Positions 1 through 15,000 of a DNA stretch of 64,000 bases are shown piece by piece. The translations under genes were made by a program, and so were the position numbers. The DNA is from Serinus canaria. Lineage: Eukaryota; Chordata; Aves; Passeriformes; Fringillidae. The notes under the pieces are model-generated. The model was not told the DNA's origin, ran no database searches, and was given only the letters and a program-made list of their open reading frames with translations. Where the stretch lies: assembly GCF_022539315.1 (NCBI RefSeq), contig NC_066321.1, positions 1,979,001-2,043,000 on the forward strand, in the 5' to 3' direction. How positions within the stretch are numbered: position 1 is the first letter of the stretch; each line of letters starts with the position of its first letter.

Positions 1-22
1 TGCAGTCAGAGGTGCTGGAGCC
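1..22 (-). CDS. EPC2: EPC2 exon 12, first 22 nt (cut by window edge)
   Basis: The minus strand reads a pyrimidine-rich tract ending CTGCAG and then codons for GSSTSDC plus one base at the window edge. This is exactly the peptide that follows the glutamine-rich exon in EPC2, and the phase (0) agrees. Only seven codons are visible, so the call rests on position, phase and the peptide match. The rest of the gene, including the C-terminal domain, lies outside. Confidence 0.85.
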
Positions 23-3000
23 CTGCAGGAACAGGAAAAGGTGCTTCTCAATCATCCAAGTACAAAAGGAAATATGCCTTAGGATTGCTACAGTGCACAA
101 GTAAAGCAAATAAATAAATAAATACAGCTTCGAGGTGTGACCTAATGACCACACCATGGAATATTTCTGTGCCAGCAGAGTGAAGAGAAGTTGGAAATCA
201 GTGTCCAAAGGAGGGTCACACAAGTGCTGCCCAATGCAGCCAGGTCAGATCTCAGCACAACACATCACTTCTGCTGTGTCTTGTTCAGCCTGGATGGGGG
301 AAGGCTCCAGGCAGAGCTCAGAGCCCTTCCAGGGCCCAAAGGGGTTCCAGGAGAGCTGGAGAGGGACTGGGGACAAGGCATGGAGGGACAGGAGCCAGGG
401 AATGGCTCCCAGTGCCAGAGGGCAGGGCTGGGTGGGAGATTGGGAACTGGGAATTGTTCCCTGGGAGGGTGAGGAGGGGCTGGCACAGGTGCCCAGAGAA
501 GCTGAGGCTGCCCCTGGATCCCTGGAAGTGTCCAAGGCCAGGCTGGGCAGAGTTTGGAGCAACCTGGGACAGTGAGAGGAGTCCCTGGGAGAATGGGATG
601 GGCTTTAAGGCCCCTTCCAACCCAAACCACAGAGAATTCCCTAAGTTTGCTCTAAGAAAACAACCACGTCTTAAATCTTCTCTGCTCTGTCTCCAGGCAG
701 CTGCAAACCTCAGGGATGTTCAGGATTTGTGGTACCTCCATTCTGTGACTTGTGCCACAGAATAACTGCCCATCACATTCTGGAATCCCCTCTGTTAGCC
801 CGGTTCCTACCGGAAAGACTCATCATTCTTACTGGAAAGAACATTAATTCTGCAATTTCAATTTATATTAACAAAGAAAATGACTTTGCAGAGAAGCTTG
901 AAATGTTTTAAAGATCCAAAATTCATTTGTTTTGTTTAAATATTTTGGCATTGTTTCTTTACACTTACAAAAAATGTCATCAGTATCTGCCAACACAGAA
1001 TCCCTGATTAATTGAGGTAGAAAACACTGAGGGGAAGGGACAAGCAGCACAAGCAATTAGATATAAAATGCTCAAAGTAATATACATTTTCCTAGCAATA
1101 GACAACAGCAACAGCTCTTTTATACTTTATTGGGAAGAAGCTAACAGAAAACTAAGTGCAATGCAAAAACATTTTTCCCATTCCAGAGGAAAAATGGGAT
1201 TCTTTTAGAAGCCAGAATATGCAAAGATGCAAGGTCTCCTTTTCCTCTCAGAGGTAGCAATTTTTAGTGCTCACTGAGTATCTGCTCATAACAGAACACA
1301 TTACCTCAGAAGGTAATTTTAATGAAGTCCCTTCAGAGCACTTACAGGCAGGAGGACAAAACCAGTGCAAACAGGAAGAGCTGAGAGCACACACTGATAT
1401 TTTTACACTGATAACTATGTGGATGCAGGTACCACACTCAGCTACAAAATCTCTCCCTCAGCTTGTAAAATGAAGCCAACTTGTGAATAAAACCCTGAGC
1501 AAAGTGTTTTAAATTCCCTCTGAAACATCCCACACTTGCTGGGGTGTCCCATTTGGTTCATGAGAGATGGGCAGCACTGTGAACAAAAGGAACATCAAGG
1601 TGGGAGCAGTACCTGTGCTTTCAGATGTGTCTGTTGGGAGGAATGCTGAGATTGCTGCTTCTGCTGCAGCTGGGCCAGCTGCTGCCTCTGCATCTGCACT
1701 AACTGCTGTTGGTGTGTCTGGAACTGCTCCTCTGTGATGCCCCCTGTGACTACGGGAAAGAAAGGAGCCACAGTTACACAAACACACATGGAAAAGGCAA
1801 GAGTGCACCTAAGGTGGGTGAGGATGACAGAAATCATGTCAGCTGCACCCAAACCCTTCAGAGATTACATAAAGGAGAGGTCAGGCTGTGTTTGTTTGTT
1901 GTGTCCTTTCATGGAGTTCATCTGTAACAAAAGAATTCAGAGCTTTCCTTGCTTTTCAGCAGTTTCTATCTTTGGTGGTTTTATTCCCCAGTAGCTTTAG
2001 GCAAAAGCTCAAGAGAAATGATTTGCCTGGCTTTCAGGAAAGAAGCACAGCCTGAAAATCAGAGCTGAGGACAAAGCCCCCTGAGCTGGGTGCCTTCTGC
2101 CCCAGTGAACACTGGCAGAGGATTCCTGGACAATTTCCCCTCCCAGAGCCCCTTGCTATTTGCCAACAGCAGAAAGGACCCTGAGGGAAGCACACCTCTG
2201 GCATGGGGGATTTTCTCTGCCAATTCTTGTTTTAAATGCTCTAAGAGTTTAGGGGTGCCACAATAAGTTTATTTTTGAGAACCAGGTTAATGCCATCCCA
2301 GTAATCTCCCAAGCCCAACACAAGAAGGGAATGAAGTTAGAGAAGCTGGGTTTAATATTCTCCCCTGGAGAACCTGCACACTTGGTAAACAGAAAATACA
2401 GACAGGGGTTTGATGCTACAACCTGAGCTGTGTGCAGTTACCCAAGAACTGAGTTCTCTGGGGAGCACGTGGAGAGAGAATTCACTCCCCAAAGATTCCC
2501 AGGAATACATTTCAACACTTCATCCTCAACTCTGGTTTTGCAGGACTGAAGCTGTGCCTTCAAACACTTGGATTCTCAGGAATATCCTATCCAGGGACAC
2601 TGAGCTAACATTAAAACACAGTTTATCCATCCTGCAGGGTTTGGCTCTTCCATTTACCATTTCTAGTACTCAGGGCTCTCCTGAAATTCCATTGGGAAAA
2701 AATACCAAAATCAGGATTGCTTAGAAACAAGAACTGAAACTTCTTCTTTACTGCTACATTATTAAAGCAGGTTTCAACCATATTAGGAGAGCACTTAAAA
2801 GTCCAATTACTTAAAAATTACTCCTCTTAAATTCTAGCAATATTATAATTCCCCACCTAAGTTTCTTTTGCATTTTTAGCTTCACTTGGTTCCTCTCACA
2901 GATTGTTACCTAGAGTTTAATTCCAAGTTAAATCAGCTCAACCTGCTCCATTCCCTCAGAAAACACATGGCATTGCTGAAGGCACCACAGCCAAGAACAG

Positions 3001-6000
3001 CATTATGGAACATTACATATATTTCTATTTTTAAGTTCTGAGGTAACAAGTCCCAGAAAATGTGTTTTGTTTTACAGAAAGCAGTTTAAGAACAAGGTGA
3101 GATTTCAAGTTTTCAATCTCCTCTCCTTCCCAGTTTGTCCCAGACCACAAAGTCATGGAATACTCTATTACAGGCCACAGGGAAGGTAATCCAGAATTCA
3201 ATATTCCCTTGCTCTGTATGTGCCTGACTTTCAGGTATTTATCCAGTGGCCAAGCTCTTCACCTTGTTATAAACCAGCAGATGCTCATTAGCACATTAAA
3301 TATCATTTGCTTCTGCCAAACCAAGCACCTGGAGGGTCCTGGAGAAAAAAAGAGCAAACTTTGATCATGTCCCAGGGCAGAGCCCTGAGCAGGGTTAAGA
3401 GCTCTGCAGCTTCAGGGGGGTTTTATTTTATCAGAGCCTGACTGGGCTGAAAAACTGCACCACAAAAGGGGAAGAAAGTCACTTCAGCCTTCACTCCCAG
3501 GCTCCTCTCTCCTTGCAAGGTTTGGATTATGTCACTTCTCTCAGGACCTGAAGGCTTTAACCAAAGTTCATCCTTTGCAGGCTGCCCCAAAAGTGGCATT
3601 GCTTCAGTTACTCCTACATGGCATTAAAGGCTGGGGAAAAATACCTCCAAAAAGTAAAATTTTGTTCCACAAACAAAACCCCTCAGCTGGGAATAGCATC
3701 ATGTGCAGCTGACCTCTCTCTAGGGACACCCTTTTCCCATTTGCAGTGCTTACAACATGAGCAAGAGAATAATTCAGCTCCAAAAACTGGTTCTGGGTTT
3801 ATGCACTCATTAGGTATTTTGAAGAAAAGTCTAGTCCCAGGCTTTTCAAATAAAAAAAAAATTTTGCCTGTACAATGCATTTAAGGAAATACCAGAGTTG
3901 CTTTACTAGTACAGGGAAAAAAAATATAACCCAGAGTTAATTTTAAATATTCTTGGGTCTTGTGTACCAAAAATCAAAGGAACTCCCCAATTCCCTCTGA
4001 AATAAAATAATAAAAAAATAAAAATCATTTTAAGTACTGCCACTGTTTCCTCTGGAGGAAATCTCAAATCAGCTGTAAAATTAACTGATTTCAATAATCA
4101 CTTCCCAAAGAGAATGACTTCAATAAATGCAGTGACAATGCCTGTGCTCATTTAGTGCACAACCAGACTCTGACCAGCCCTTTTAAATTTATTCCCTATT
4201 TACTATGAGAAAACCCATCAGCAGTGCCTCTTGCTGGTTCAGTTATTTGGGGAAGAATTCTGTTGTCTATTGTGTCTGATCCTGTTCCAGAATTGCAAGA
4301 TCTGGTTTGTAATTTAAATCTGTGACAAAAAAGGTTCTCCCCAGCCATAAATTCCATGCATAATGCACTTCAACTACTGAGGGATTTCCATTTAATTTAA
4401 ATGCATTCCTCAGATGATTTCTAAAATTATACCACGAGTTTATTACTATTCCTCCAAAAAGTGGCTTGGATCCACCAGATTGGGTTTTATTCATTTTTCA
4501 GAGATTTCTTTACCAGCTCTTGGTGTTTATCAATAATCCCATCACACTGAACTGCCCCTTTCTGCCCCAGCTGTGATCCCTCAGGCCTTCAAGGTCTTTC
4601 AAAAGTAATTATATAAAATATGTAATACATTATATCTGGTTTTTCATGCAGCAGGAAAATGCTCCTGTGCCAATCTCTTCATGGCAGAGAACAATCTGAA
4701 GGTTACAGTGACCATCCTGAGAAGCTGGGGAAGTACTGGCCTGGAATAAATATTCTGTGCCTCTGTCAGAGCAATTTCATAGCACCCAGGAATTCTAGAG
4801 ACACATTATTGGAGAATAAATACCAATTCCTGCAGCTTTGAGAGAGATGGGACATTCCAGAACCCCAGAAATGATGGAATTCAGAGTCAGTCTATTCCAG
4901 TATTTAATTATCCTGGCTTACAGAGCAGGATGGAGGGGGGATATACCCAGCTGCTCATTACTGTAGGAGATCTCATTTGCTGGATCCCAAATTTTTCAGA
5001 TTTTTGAAGTAGCAAATGATTATGATTCTTTACTAATTATAAAGAAGTGAGTGTTAAAACTTGAGCCATTGCAACTCTAGCTCATGAAGCAAGTGATGCA
5101 AACACTGCTCAATTTAAGCTTAAAGCAATTTTTTCATCACTGGATGCTTCCACTACCAACATTTTTACCATTTTCATTCCTGCTCAGGGCACTTAGGAAC
5201 CTCCTACATTTGTCTGAGTCAAAAATGAAAACTGCCAACAAAAATGTGCCACACCCACCCTCCCCAAAAACCACCAGATTTGTTTTGCATTCATAACGAG
5301 CATCCTTCTACCCTTAAACAAGGTTAGGCCAATTAGTGCCATTAAGATTTAATTAGACCTAAACAATTCTTCGTATGAGCAGAATCCCTGCTTTGAATAA
5401 AGTTTGAATCCAGCACTTCAAATTCTAATGGAAGCAAAGCAGGAGGAAGCAGTGTTTGTGGGAAGTTTCTGTAGCTGTGGTTAGGTCCACACACCAGTGC
5501 TGAAGATCTCGCCAGTCCAGCCACAAAGAAAACCAAAATTCAGTATTTTAAATCCCAGAAGCAGCCAAACCCTTGCCTACCTGATATGCCATTCTTGCTG
5601 GTGTTCAATAAAGCTACAGATGCTGCAGAGACTCTTTTATTATTCACAGTCTGCCCTGCTTTCCTTGAGGTACATTCTTCACTATCACTGTCCTGGAGAT
5701 TGAGTAGCCTGGGCTGGAAACACTGCAGTCGACATGATCTGATATTGCTTAGGATTTCAGGAAGGGACAGTCTGTTTTCACAAGGTTTATTGGAAGCATT
5801 GGTCCGTGAAAAATTAGAAGAAAAGTCTAAAGTCTGGGAAGAGCTTGAAAAACTGCTCAGCATTTCCGGGTCAATCTGCCTCAAGACAGGATCGTGTTCT
5901 GTGGATATTCGGTCCATGATAACCCTGAGCAAAGAGCAGGAGGAGAATCATTAGCTTCATCAGCTCTCTTTAATACTTTTATCCTATGAAAGGGAATGAA

Positions 6001-9000
6001 GAATTAGAATGAACCCAACTGTACCTTCCACCCCTGCCAATCCTCCTCCTTGCAAACCCTATACACCTCCTTGGGATTGTGAGGGTTGTAAGGCAATGCC
6101 TGAACCTCAGTTTGTCCAACTCTGCCAATTCTGGGCTTTCGTACGAAGAATTCGTTTGGTCCAAACGAGGCTGTGAAAAAAGAAAAGACAATTTTATACT
6201 CCAAGGGTGCTTTGATGAGGGTATCATGCACAGGCTTCAGAACAGAGCATGTGGTTTATGTCAGTTAACCAATAACAGCTTCAGAAGTTAAAAAATAAAC
6301 TCTGATATTTAGGCTGTTAAATACTCAGCATCTAACAGCAATGGTAACATTGAAGAAAATGAAAATAAGAGTTTTCAGTCATCTCAACATCTTTTGGCAA
6401 AGGAATCAACTCACAGGCTCAGGGAAAAAAGAGAGGAGGGTGAATTCCAAGCAAGTGGGAAGTTCAGCTTGGACCCCTCAGAGCCAAGCAGAAAAGGGGA
6501 TGCTCCTGTATTATCTTTGGACTCACCAAAGCATCAAAGCTTTGGTGGTGAGAGTGGGGACAGAACTCCAACACTGGCACTATGCCAACCTAAATTTAAA
6601 GAAACCACCCCAAAACCCAAAAGCACGGCATAATACTGCATATTCTTACAGCATAATACTGGCATCCTGCTCTTCTCCTGAAAGCACAAGGTCCATCAGG
6701 ATCATTTTCTTCTTCTGCTTCTGACACTGGGGAGGGTACCTGGACCAGAAAACAACATCATTCTCCCAGCTGCCACATTTGTGTAATTGTATTAATGATA
6801 AAAGTTTGTGTTTATATATAAGAACTGCCATGTTTATCACAGCTTGGAGGGAAAACCCAGTTTACACAAGGAGCTTTTAAATATAGTCAGAGTCAGGACA
6901 CGTCAGACTGGCCAAATGCCAGCTAACAGGAATGTCTGCTTGTGTACACTGAGGTTTTGGGGTTACCTGTGGGAACTCATCCTCATCAGAGCTGTGGAAG
7001 TCATACTGTTTGATGTCACTCTTGCTGAGCACAGGCAAGGGCTCAGCCAGGGGCTGAGGGGTCACCACACACTCCAGCTTGGGCTTCTTCAGGTACTTCT
7101 TCTTCTGACGGACCACGTCAGACACCTCCTCCTTCAGAGAGGAGTGGTGAGGGTGCTGCTCGGGGAAAACAAACAGGAAATCCTAAAAACTAAAGCATCA
7201 GCAAATTTCATTCCTTCAGGACAGGCTGTTTGTCTTCCAAAGGCTCTGCAGATATTTGAGACACATCATGCAAAATTTACTGAACACATTAAACCCCAGA
7301 ACCCCTGACTGTTCTTACAGGTATTTATTAATAATCAGAGAGCTCTCAAGCCATGTCACTGCCTGAGAGGCTCCTCACTCTGCACTACACTCAGTGAATT
7401 ATCATTGAAATTCCTCTTCCAATTATTTTCTGAGATCTCATTTCTCCCTGGCACTTTCAATTTTCTGAACTGCTCGGACGTGTTCAAAAGAAACAATTTA
7501 ATTTGTTTCCTGTTTCTCACAGAGCTGACACTTTTGAACAGATGTGATGGTATTTGGATTGGCTGCTTAAGATTTTTCTCACATAAACCCTCTGCAGTGA
7601 GCAATTATTCCATCGATACTGAACTGTCCACTCGAACACAAATGTTATTAAACTTCAAAGCTCCCATTTGAAAAGATTATTTCACTTGCAAAATTCTCCA
7701 TTTGAAGGAGAAGCACCAGTGCAGTTTTAAAAAATGCTGAAATTTACCCTGGATTAACACCCATCGATAACAGCCTGACTGAAACTCACTCCAGAAATGG
7801 AGCTGGGCTTGGGAAGCAGAGGAGGAACACGAGGAATGCCACAATTGCTGGAGAACCAGGCATTCCGGGATTTGTATGGAATTCTGGGACCACTAGGTGT
7901 CGCAGGTGCTAAATACAAATATCCAGAGGTCTTCAACTCTCAGCCTCATCCCCAGGCATTCTAACTCCTAATATTTCAGGTTATTTCTTCAGGGACAGGT
8001 CTGAATTCAAAGCATATCCAAAGGGATGATGATCCCAAGGAATGATGATCCCAGGAACAAGAGAAGGACAGGGAAAAAATCTTACCTTAACTTTACATTC
8101 TTGAACTTTGTGGTGGTTCCCATTGTGGAGAGATGATGGAGTTGTGCCCATGTCTTTGTCAGGTCTGTTCAGCTTCACTTCATTGAGGATTTCTCCTCCA
8201 TAATCACCCAAATGGTACCTGAAAAAGCAGGACTGAAACTGTAGGGCTGCATTTCCACTGGGAAATGTCTGAGAGACAAACCAGTGTCTTCCAACTGTCT
8301 ACACAAACCCCTTCTCTTTTCTGAAGTTTATGCTGCTACAATAAATTATGAGAGATGATTTCAAAGCCATTTAATGAAAATTTAAAACCTTGGTTTTTAT
8401 AATCTGGGATTTTACCTTTTCTCCACAACTTCCAACGTTAAATGCAACAGCTCCCGTTTTGTTTTCTCTCTCCTCTTAATCATCTCCAAAATTGTTATGG
8501 CTCTGCTAAACTCCCTCCTTAATTTCAACATCTTCTCATAAGATGCTTCATCGTTCTTTCGGTTCTGTTGAGAGATGAAACAAATTTTTAGTCAAAAGCA
8601 AAAGCCATGAGGCACAAACTGCAAAAATAAAGTTATATAATGCTGCTGCAAACGAGGCTCACGAGGACACTCCAAAGCAGCTTTTCCTAAAGCAGATCCT
8701 ACTTGGCAAACAAAGCCCCAAAAAGCAAACAAAGCCAGTTGTAAGAGTAAACTGAGAAGAACTTTGCAGCCATTTCCCATGTTTTGCTCAGATTTCTGAT
8801 CAAGCCAGTGAAGTTTGTCAGAACAAGGAATTCAAGCCTACAACACTTTCCCCACCCTGATTCCACACACAGCAAGGCTGTGCATGTGTAGACAGCAGAA
8901 TGCTGGGTGATGACACATTTCCTGGTTCAAATCATTCCATGCTACAAATACAAAACCTGGGAATTGTTTCCCCTTTGCCCACGGAAAGGAAAGCTTCCAA

Positions 9001-12000
9001 CCCAGCAGGCTGTTTGTGTGCCAGGCATTGCTCTGAGTCTCAGCTCAGAAAATGGATGGACAGTAAATTGTCCCCTGCAAGATGCTGGACAGGCACCCAA
9101 ATTACCCCTACCAAGGGAGGAATGTACAATTCCAACAGCAGAGTCTGCCAAGTCACCTTTCTGGTCTGCATCTTCTCGGTTCTCCTCCTGAAGGCCACGT
9201 AGGGGTCGTTGTTGGTGGAGCCATCCCTCTTCTCCTGCTTGATCTGGGGGATGAGGGAGGGCCCCCGGCAGTTCTTGCGCTTCCTCACCCAGTAGTCATA
9301 GACAGCCTTGATCAGGTAATCGTCCTCGTTGAGCAGCAGTTTGGCCTCCTGAAGGGTCACGAGCTGCAGGGGAACAGGGACAAGTCCAGCTGAGATGGGG
9401 CTGCAGGGAAAGTCACTGCACTCACACCAGCTGTGCACTTTCTGGATAAGCTTTGTTAATTTCCAGCGAAAGGATTAAGGGATGAAAAATACGGATGGAA
9501 ATTGAAGTCACAAGTTGTTCTTCCCAAGATAGAGTTCCCAGTTTTTCTGAAGCAGCAGCATCTCTTTCTTCCAATGGTCTAGAACACCATCAATCTTTCA
9601 TGAAAACACTTTGAAACAACTACAGGATAGAGAGAACTTACTGCAGTCTGCAGGTCATGACTGGCGAATCACAAACTAGAGAAGTTTCTTATTGGTAAAC
9701 CTTTACTAATGTGTAATTCTTTGCAGTTGAATATTGATTCCCCTAGAAGCAAATTTCCTTCTTAATTATTTCCCCCCAAATGTTTACTTTGTGATAGAAC
9801 AGAACAATGCCCATCCCTGTTTATTCTAGCCTGGAGACACAAGGATGTTCACTTGTTTGTTAAATTATTTCAGTAGCTGGTGGTTCTACACAGATGATTT
9901 TAAGATAAAAATGAAATCTGTGTTCAGCTTCTTATATGGAAATCAGATTCTAAATAAATGCAAAAGTATCACTAAATAGTACATTAGATTAACAGGCTCA
10001 TATCATCTTCAACCCTTTCATTAAACAAAAAGAAAATAGTACCTAGTATTACTTAAAAAGAAGTCAGGCAGCACTTCATCTGCCCCACAATTTGAAAAAC
10101 ATCAACTGAACAACTTAATTTGCACTTTTGCAACGTGTCAAATTTTAATCTTGTTCCTACGTTAGGAGAAGCAAAAAAAGGAAACAACACAGTTTGGAAA
10201 AATAAGGAAATCCTAAGTGTAACCATGGCTACTCTGCAAGTGTTAATTCCAGCCCAAGCAGAATAAAACCTTTGCAATCTGTGGTAGAATTCAAAAAGCA
10301 CTGAACTGTTTTTTTTTGTTTTTTTTTTTTAAGGAAAAAGTATTGCTTAGAAATCATTTCAGTTTTGTCTTTTGCTCCCTTTTTTCCATTAAGGTATTTC
10401 TTATAAAAAATAAATCACCTCTGCCTTGAGTGCACAGCTGGGAAAGTGAAGGCCTGTGTCTGCTTGTAGATGCAGTCTTTGTATTCCCTGCTTAAATCAA
10501 AATGCCCAGGAGGAGAGCCTGGAACCCCTCCTGAGCAGGGAAGGCATTCCCAGCAACTCCTCAATTTAATATTCCAGGGATCAGGCATGGCAACTGGGAA
10601 TTGGGAGCAGCCCTCAAATCCCAGGGCCACAGCCCTGCCCAGGCTCCAATAACCTGCAAAAGTTGCTTGTGCCTACAGAGAAAAACCTGCGTTCTTTTAA
10701 CACTTGATTTTTGAAAATCATCTTCAAATCTTAAATTGAACTTCATTACTCCAGCAAAGAAAGGTGAAACCAGCATCAGAGGGATGAATATTGATTATGA
10801 GAAGTGACCACCAGAATGGCCTGCACTGAAAGCCAGAAGAGTGTCTTAATCAAAGCTCCAACAAGCCCAAGCACACGTTCAACAAATATCATCCAAATCC
10901 CTATTTTCCCTTCATTCCCACTTTCTTAGCATAGTAAGAAATCTCTGCCTTTCTGAAGCTGCTCTAAGACAGAGAAAAATTCAATATTTTGGCCTTTTAA
11001 CAGACAGCACTGAACTAGATCAGGTTAAGGAACTGAGGCAGAGCCGTGGATCCCACAATGGATTTTTCCCTCCCACAAAGCCTCATCTTACTGGGAAATA
11101 ACTGCACCTGTTCAAACTTGACTTGCTCAAACTGATCCCTCAGGTGTAGTTTTGGAGTAAATATTTTGGGCTGGAAGACCCTCCTCCAGACACTGCCTTC
11201 CTGGAACACCTCAGGATCTGACTTAACACACTGATACAAATTAATTCAGTGTGCTTCTAACCCTCAGAAACCAACCAAAGTCAATGTCCAGCAGAAAGAA
11301 GTGTAACAAAATTTGGATTTTCATGTTTATAGCTATTTCTACACCTCCTGATCATCACAAGCTGTGTGTCTCTAGCACACTGTGGTCAGGAGTTAAAATT
11401 TAAAATCATTCCCTGCAACCCCAAAAGCTCCTTCCCCACCTGTTTCATCTGAAGTTACCAATATTGACACAGGAGACAGCAATGTGATTTCTGTGAAACT
11501 GCAGGCTCACACAAACACACTGCTCCTGTTAGCAGGAAATAAAACCAAGCACTCAGCCAGAACCACCCCCCAGGAAAGCAAAACCTCCCAGTGATTTCTT
11601 CATACCATACCTGACTAGAACTGGCTTTTTCGAGTCTGTCAACCATTATTTCAAACTGCAGCGGCTTGATTTCCATCTTCCTGTTCAGCCTGTTCAGAAG
11701 GGTCTCATCCTCAGAGTCCATATCATAATCTGGCTGCTCATTGTCCAGATTAAAGGCTGCAACACAAGAAATTGAAATGCTGGGTGAGTAACACACTCTG
11801 GACACACATCTGTGATCAGAAACCAAAAATGACTGAGCAAATTCCAGACCAGCACTTCTGTGCCAGAACACTTTTTTTATGCTGGAAAAACACACAGCAG
11901 GTAGAAGCTGCTTGTCTCCAACTTCCAATATGAAAGGAATCCAAAAGTTTCATTTGAAGTGACTTGAAGGGGTGACAGGCACAGAAACTTTGATGTATCT

Positions 12001-15000
12001 TTGCAAAAGAAGAGTGAAGATGCTTGATAGTACTGATATAACACAGCTCCTCCAGAATACCATGGGAAGATAGTAAGAACTAAGACTATTTTCAAATTCC
12101 AGACTTGAAGAAAAAGCATTTACACTGAAGTCCCAACATAATTTCTGTTGTCCATTTTTAAACACTGAAATGTTAAAATATTTAACAGACTAAACTTTTT
12201 CTGGTTTTATGTAACTGTGGGAATCCTAGACCAATCCTATAGGAATTGTTATTTCTTTTCCAAAACCACCCCAGCTGTGGATGCAGAGCCTGACAATTCC
12301 TTCAGGCTCTCCAAAGAGTCAGTTCTCAACTTTCCAGCAAAGCTCAGGTCTTTATTACTAACTGTGCTAATTAATTTCCATACTTGACAAAATTCCTGGT
12401 GCTACTAAAAGCAGAAGGAAGTTCCCATTCAGGTAACACAGCAGAAATGAAATTTTACAACAAATATGAGTAAATTGCACATGACAGTAAGAACTGTTAA
12501 TAGAAACATGAATTGTACACCTAATAAAACCCTGGAGGGGTGACACACCAGGTACAACACTCCCAGTAATTCAATCAGCACTGCAATAACAGCAGTTAAT
12601 AGGCCTGATGAAATATATTCTATTCTTAACAGACAAACAGCACTATCTTATCTCCATGCTCTTAACTTGTGGCTACACCAAGTGCTAATTTAAAAACCTC
12701 TGCTACTGAGCTGCCCTGTGTGCTTTGAGAGCACCTCAAAACAAAAACTTGGGAAATCAGGAGCAAAAGAAAATCCCCAAAAAAGTCTTTAAAACAAATC
12801 CCAGTGTTTTCCCTGCCACAGGCAGGTGGTCAGCAGTGCCCTTCACATCTCAGCCTTGCCCAAGACCACTCTGTCTGTGATCCAGTGCAACAAATGAGCT
12901 GAACCACTACCAGTGTTTATTTATTTATTTATTCAGGCACTGAGACTCAGCCAGATATAGCTGGGAAAGGCTAAAAAGCAGCTCCTCAGCATCTTCAGCT
13001 CAAGCTGGTACCTCTCAGAGGAGACTCTGCCCAACTGTACCAACTGTGCCAACAGCACTTGGCCAGAAGAGTTCTCTGACCTACCACACACTGTAACAAT
13101 TTATTTGAGGAGAAAATAATAACAGGCTGTAACCATGTGTCAAGAACTGCTGGCAATATTAATTCAGTACTACAAGTTGCATGGCAAGTTTATTTAAGAC
13201 ACTGTCACTGGGCATGTGACCAAGAGCTCTCCAACAATTAACTGTGTATGAGACTTCAACTGCAGCTTTCAACATCACATCTGCCTCTCCAGCAGATCGC
13301 TGCTCACATGTGGACTGGAAACCATTCAAGTCCACAAAAAGCTTGTTTGCCCTCAGGCAGATGTTGGTCTCACATCACAAAAGATGTCAGCCTATTTCCT
13401 GTCAGTAGATAATTCAATAATCCCCTGTGGACAAAATGTTTCCAGCCAGTTTTTCCAAGCCAGAATATCAGTGAGCAGGAGGATCTGTGAGAGAAGATGT
13501 GAAGTTGTTCACCTGTAAATCATCAGCAGTGCCAGGAAACTTCCCTTCATTTCCACAGTGGGAAGAGTCACCAAAAGGTCCTGAACCATCCAGAATAAAA
13601 CCAGGATCAAGTGAGAGACAACCAGGAGACACCAAGACAAGCAAAAAGAAAAGAAAAAGCCCAACCACCAGTCACCCTCAGGAGCACACTGTGGATATTA
13701 GTGATAGGAGGGAAGGCAGGTTACTGCCAGCACCTCAAGTGACCTCACCGTGCACCTCAGCTGGAAGCAGGGGGTCCCTCCCTCTCTCTGCTCAATATTT
13801 TGAGAAATATTCAAGATAAAACGTACTTGCCATCATCAAAAAATCCAGTCTCATTTTCTCAAACAACCCCCCCATCATTCCTGTGAGAACAGCAGTAGCC
13901 CTTGTCACACATCCCACTTCTCATGCTATTCTCATGCTGTTTGTTGTGCCCTGTATTTATCAGTGCAGCTCCCTTTCAAACAGGGGGGTTTACACGGGGG
14001 GCAGGTTAATGACACTGCAGGGATGGAAGCACACAGGATGGTCACAAGCTCCCAGCAGCCTGGGGAGGTGTGAGGGCCTCAGGAATTGCAGGGTTACCAC
14101 TCCTCCCTTGGAGTTCATCAGCCCAAAGCTGGCTTGTCCCAGCACTGGGACACCCATGGAAGTGTCCTCCTCCCCGATGTTCATTTACCACTCCTCAAAA
14201 CACACTTTCAGCAACATCCTTAATCACCAACTTTCTTCTTTCCCCAAGCACTGAGTGAACTGCAATTGTTCCAGAAAAAGCCATTTTTCACCCTGGAGCT
14301 GGCCTGCAGCGTGGCAGCTCCCTGGCTTCCAAAGCCAGCACAAGACCCAGGTGTTTATGTGCCATGGATGGAACCATCCATCATCACCCCCTGTTCCTGC
14401 CCCTGCCAGGGCAGCTGGGGGAGCTGCTGGAGAACCAGCCCCGAGTTCCAGCCCACATGGACACCTCCTGCTAAATCCTGGAACACTCTCCTGACTCAGG
14501 ATGAATCCAGACTTTCTCCTCCAGAACACCTGCATTTCTACAGGGCACTGTCAGACAGGCCCCAGAGATCCCACCTGGGAAGTTTCTCCAGGAAGGCTCA
14601 GGAGTTGCTGCTGCAAACAGAGCATCCCAGAGATCCCACCTGGGAAGTTTCTCCAGGAATGCTCAGGAGTTTGCTCACTGCTGCTGCAAACACAGCATCC
14701 AGTTCCCACCCACTCCCAGCAGTACCTGCCAGAGGGATTTGCTTTTGTTTACTTGAGCTCCCCTAGGACCCGGTTCATATTAACTCACAAAATGCAATTT
14801 GTTTCTCAGTGAAGTTACACTGAACTGGGTTTAACTTCACTAAATTAACCTATTTCATTCAGCTAACTAAATTAAGGCTGTGGTTGCCCACTCGTGAAGC
14901 TGCCAGAGGCACGAGTTCCCACTGAAACCAGTGCTTCCAGTGCCTTCCCAGCAATCCACCCCCCTGTGCCAACAGCAGCAACCAGGCCTGAGCCAAGGCA

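Larger units (their letters stand above)
23..1612 (-). other. EPC2 intron 11
   Basis: No further exon seen. It holds a CR1 3' fragment (about 295-632) and a short (TAAA)n run near 105-125; the rest is unique, AT-rich intronic sequence. Confidence 0.85.
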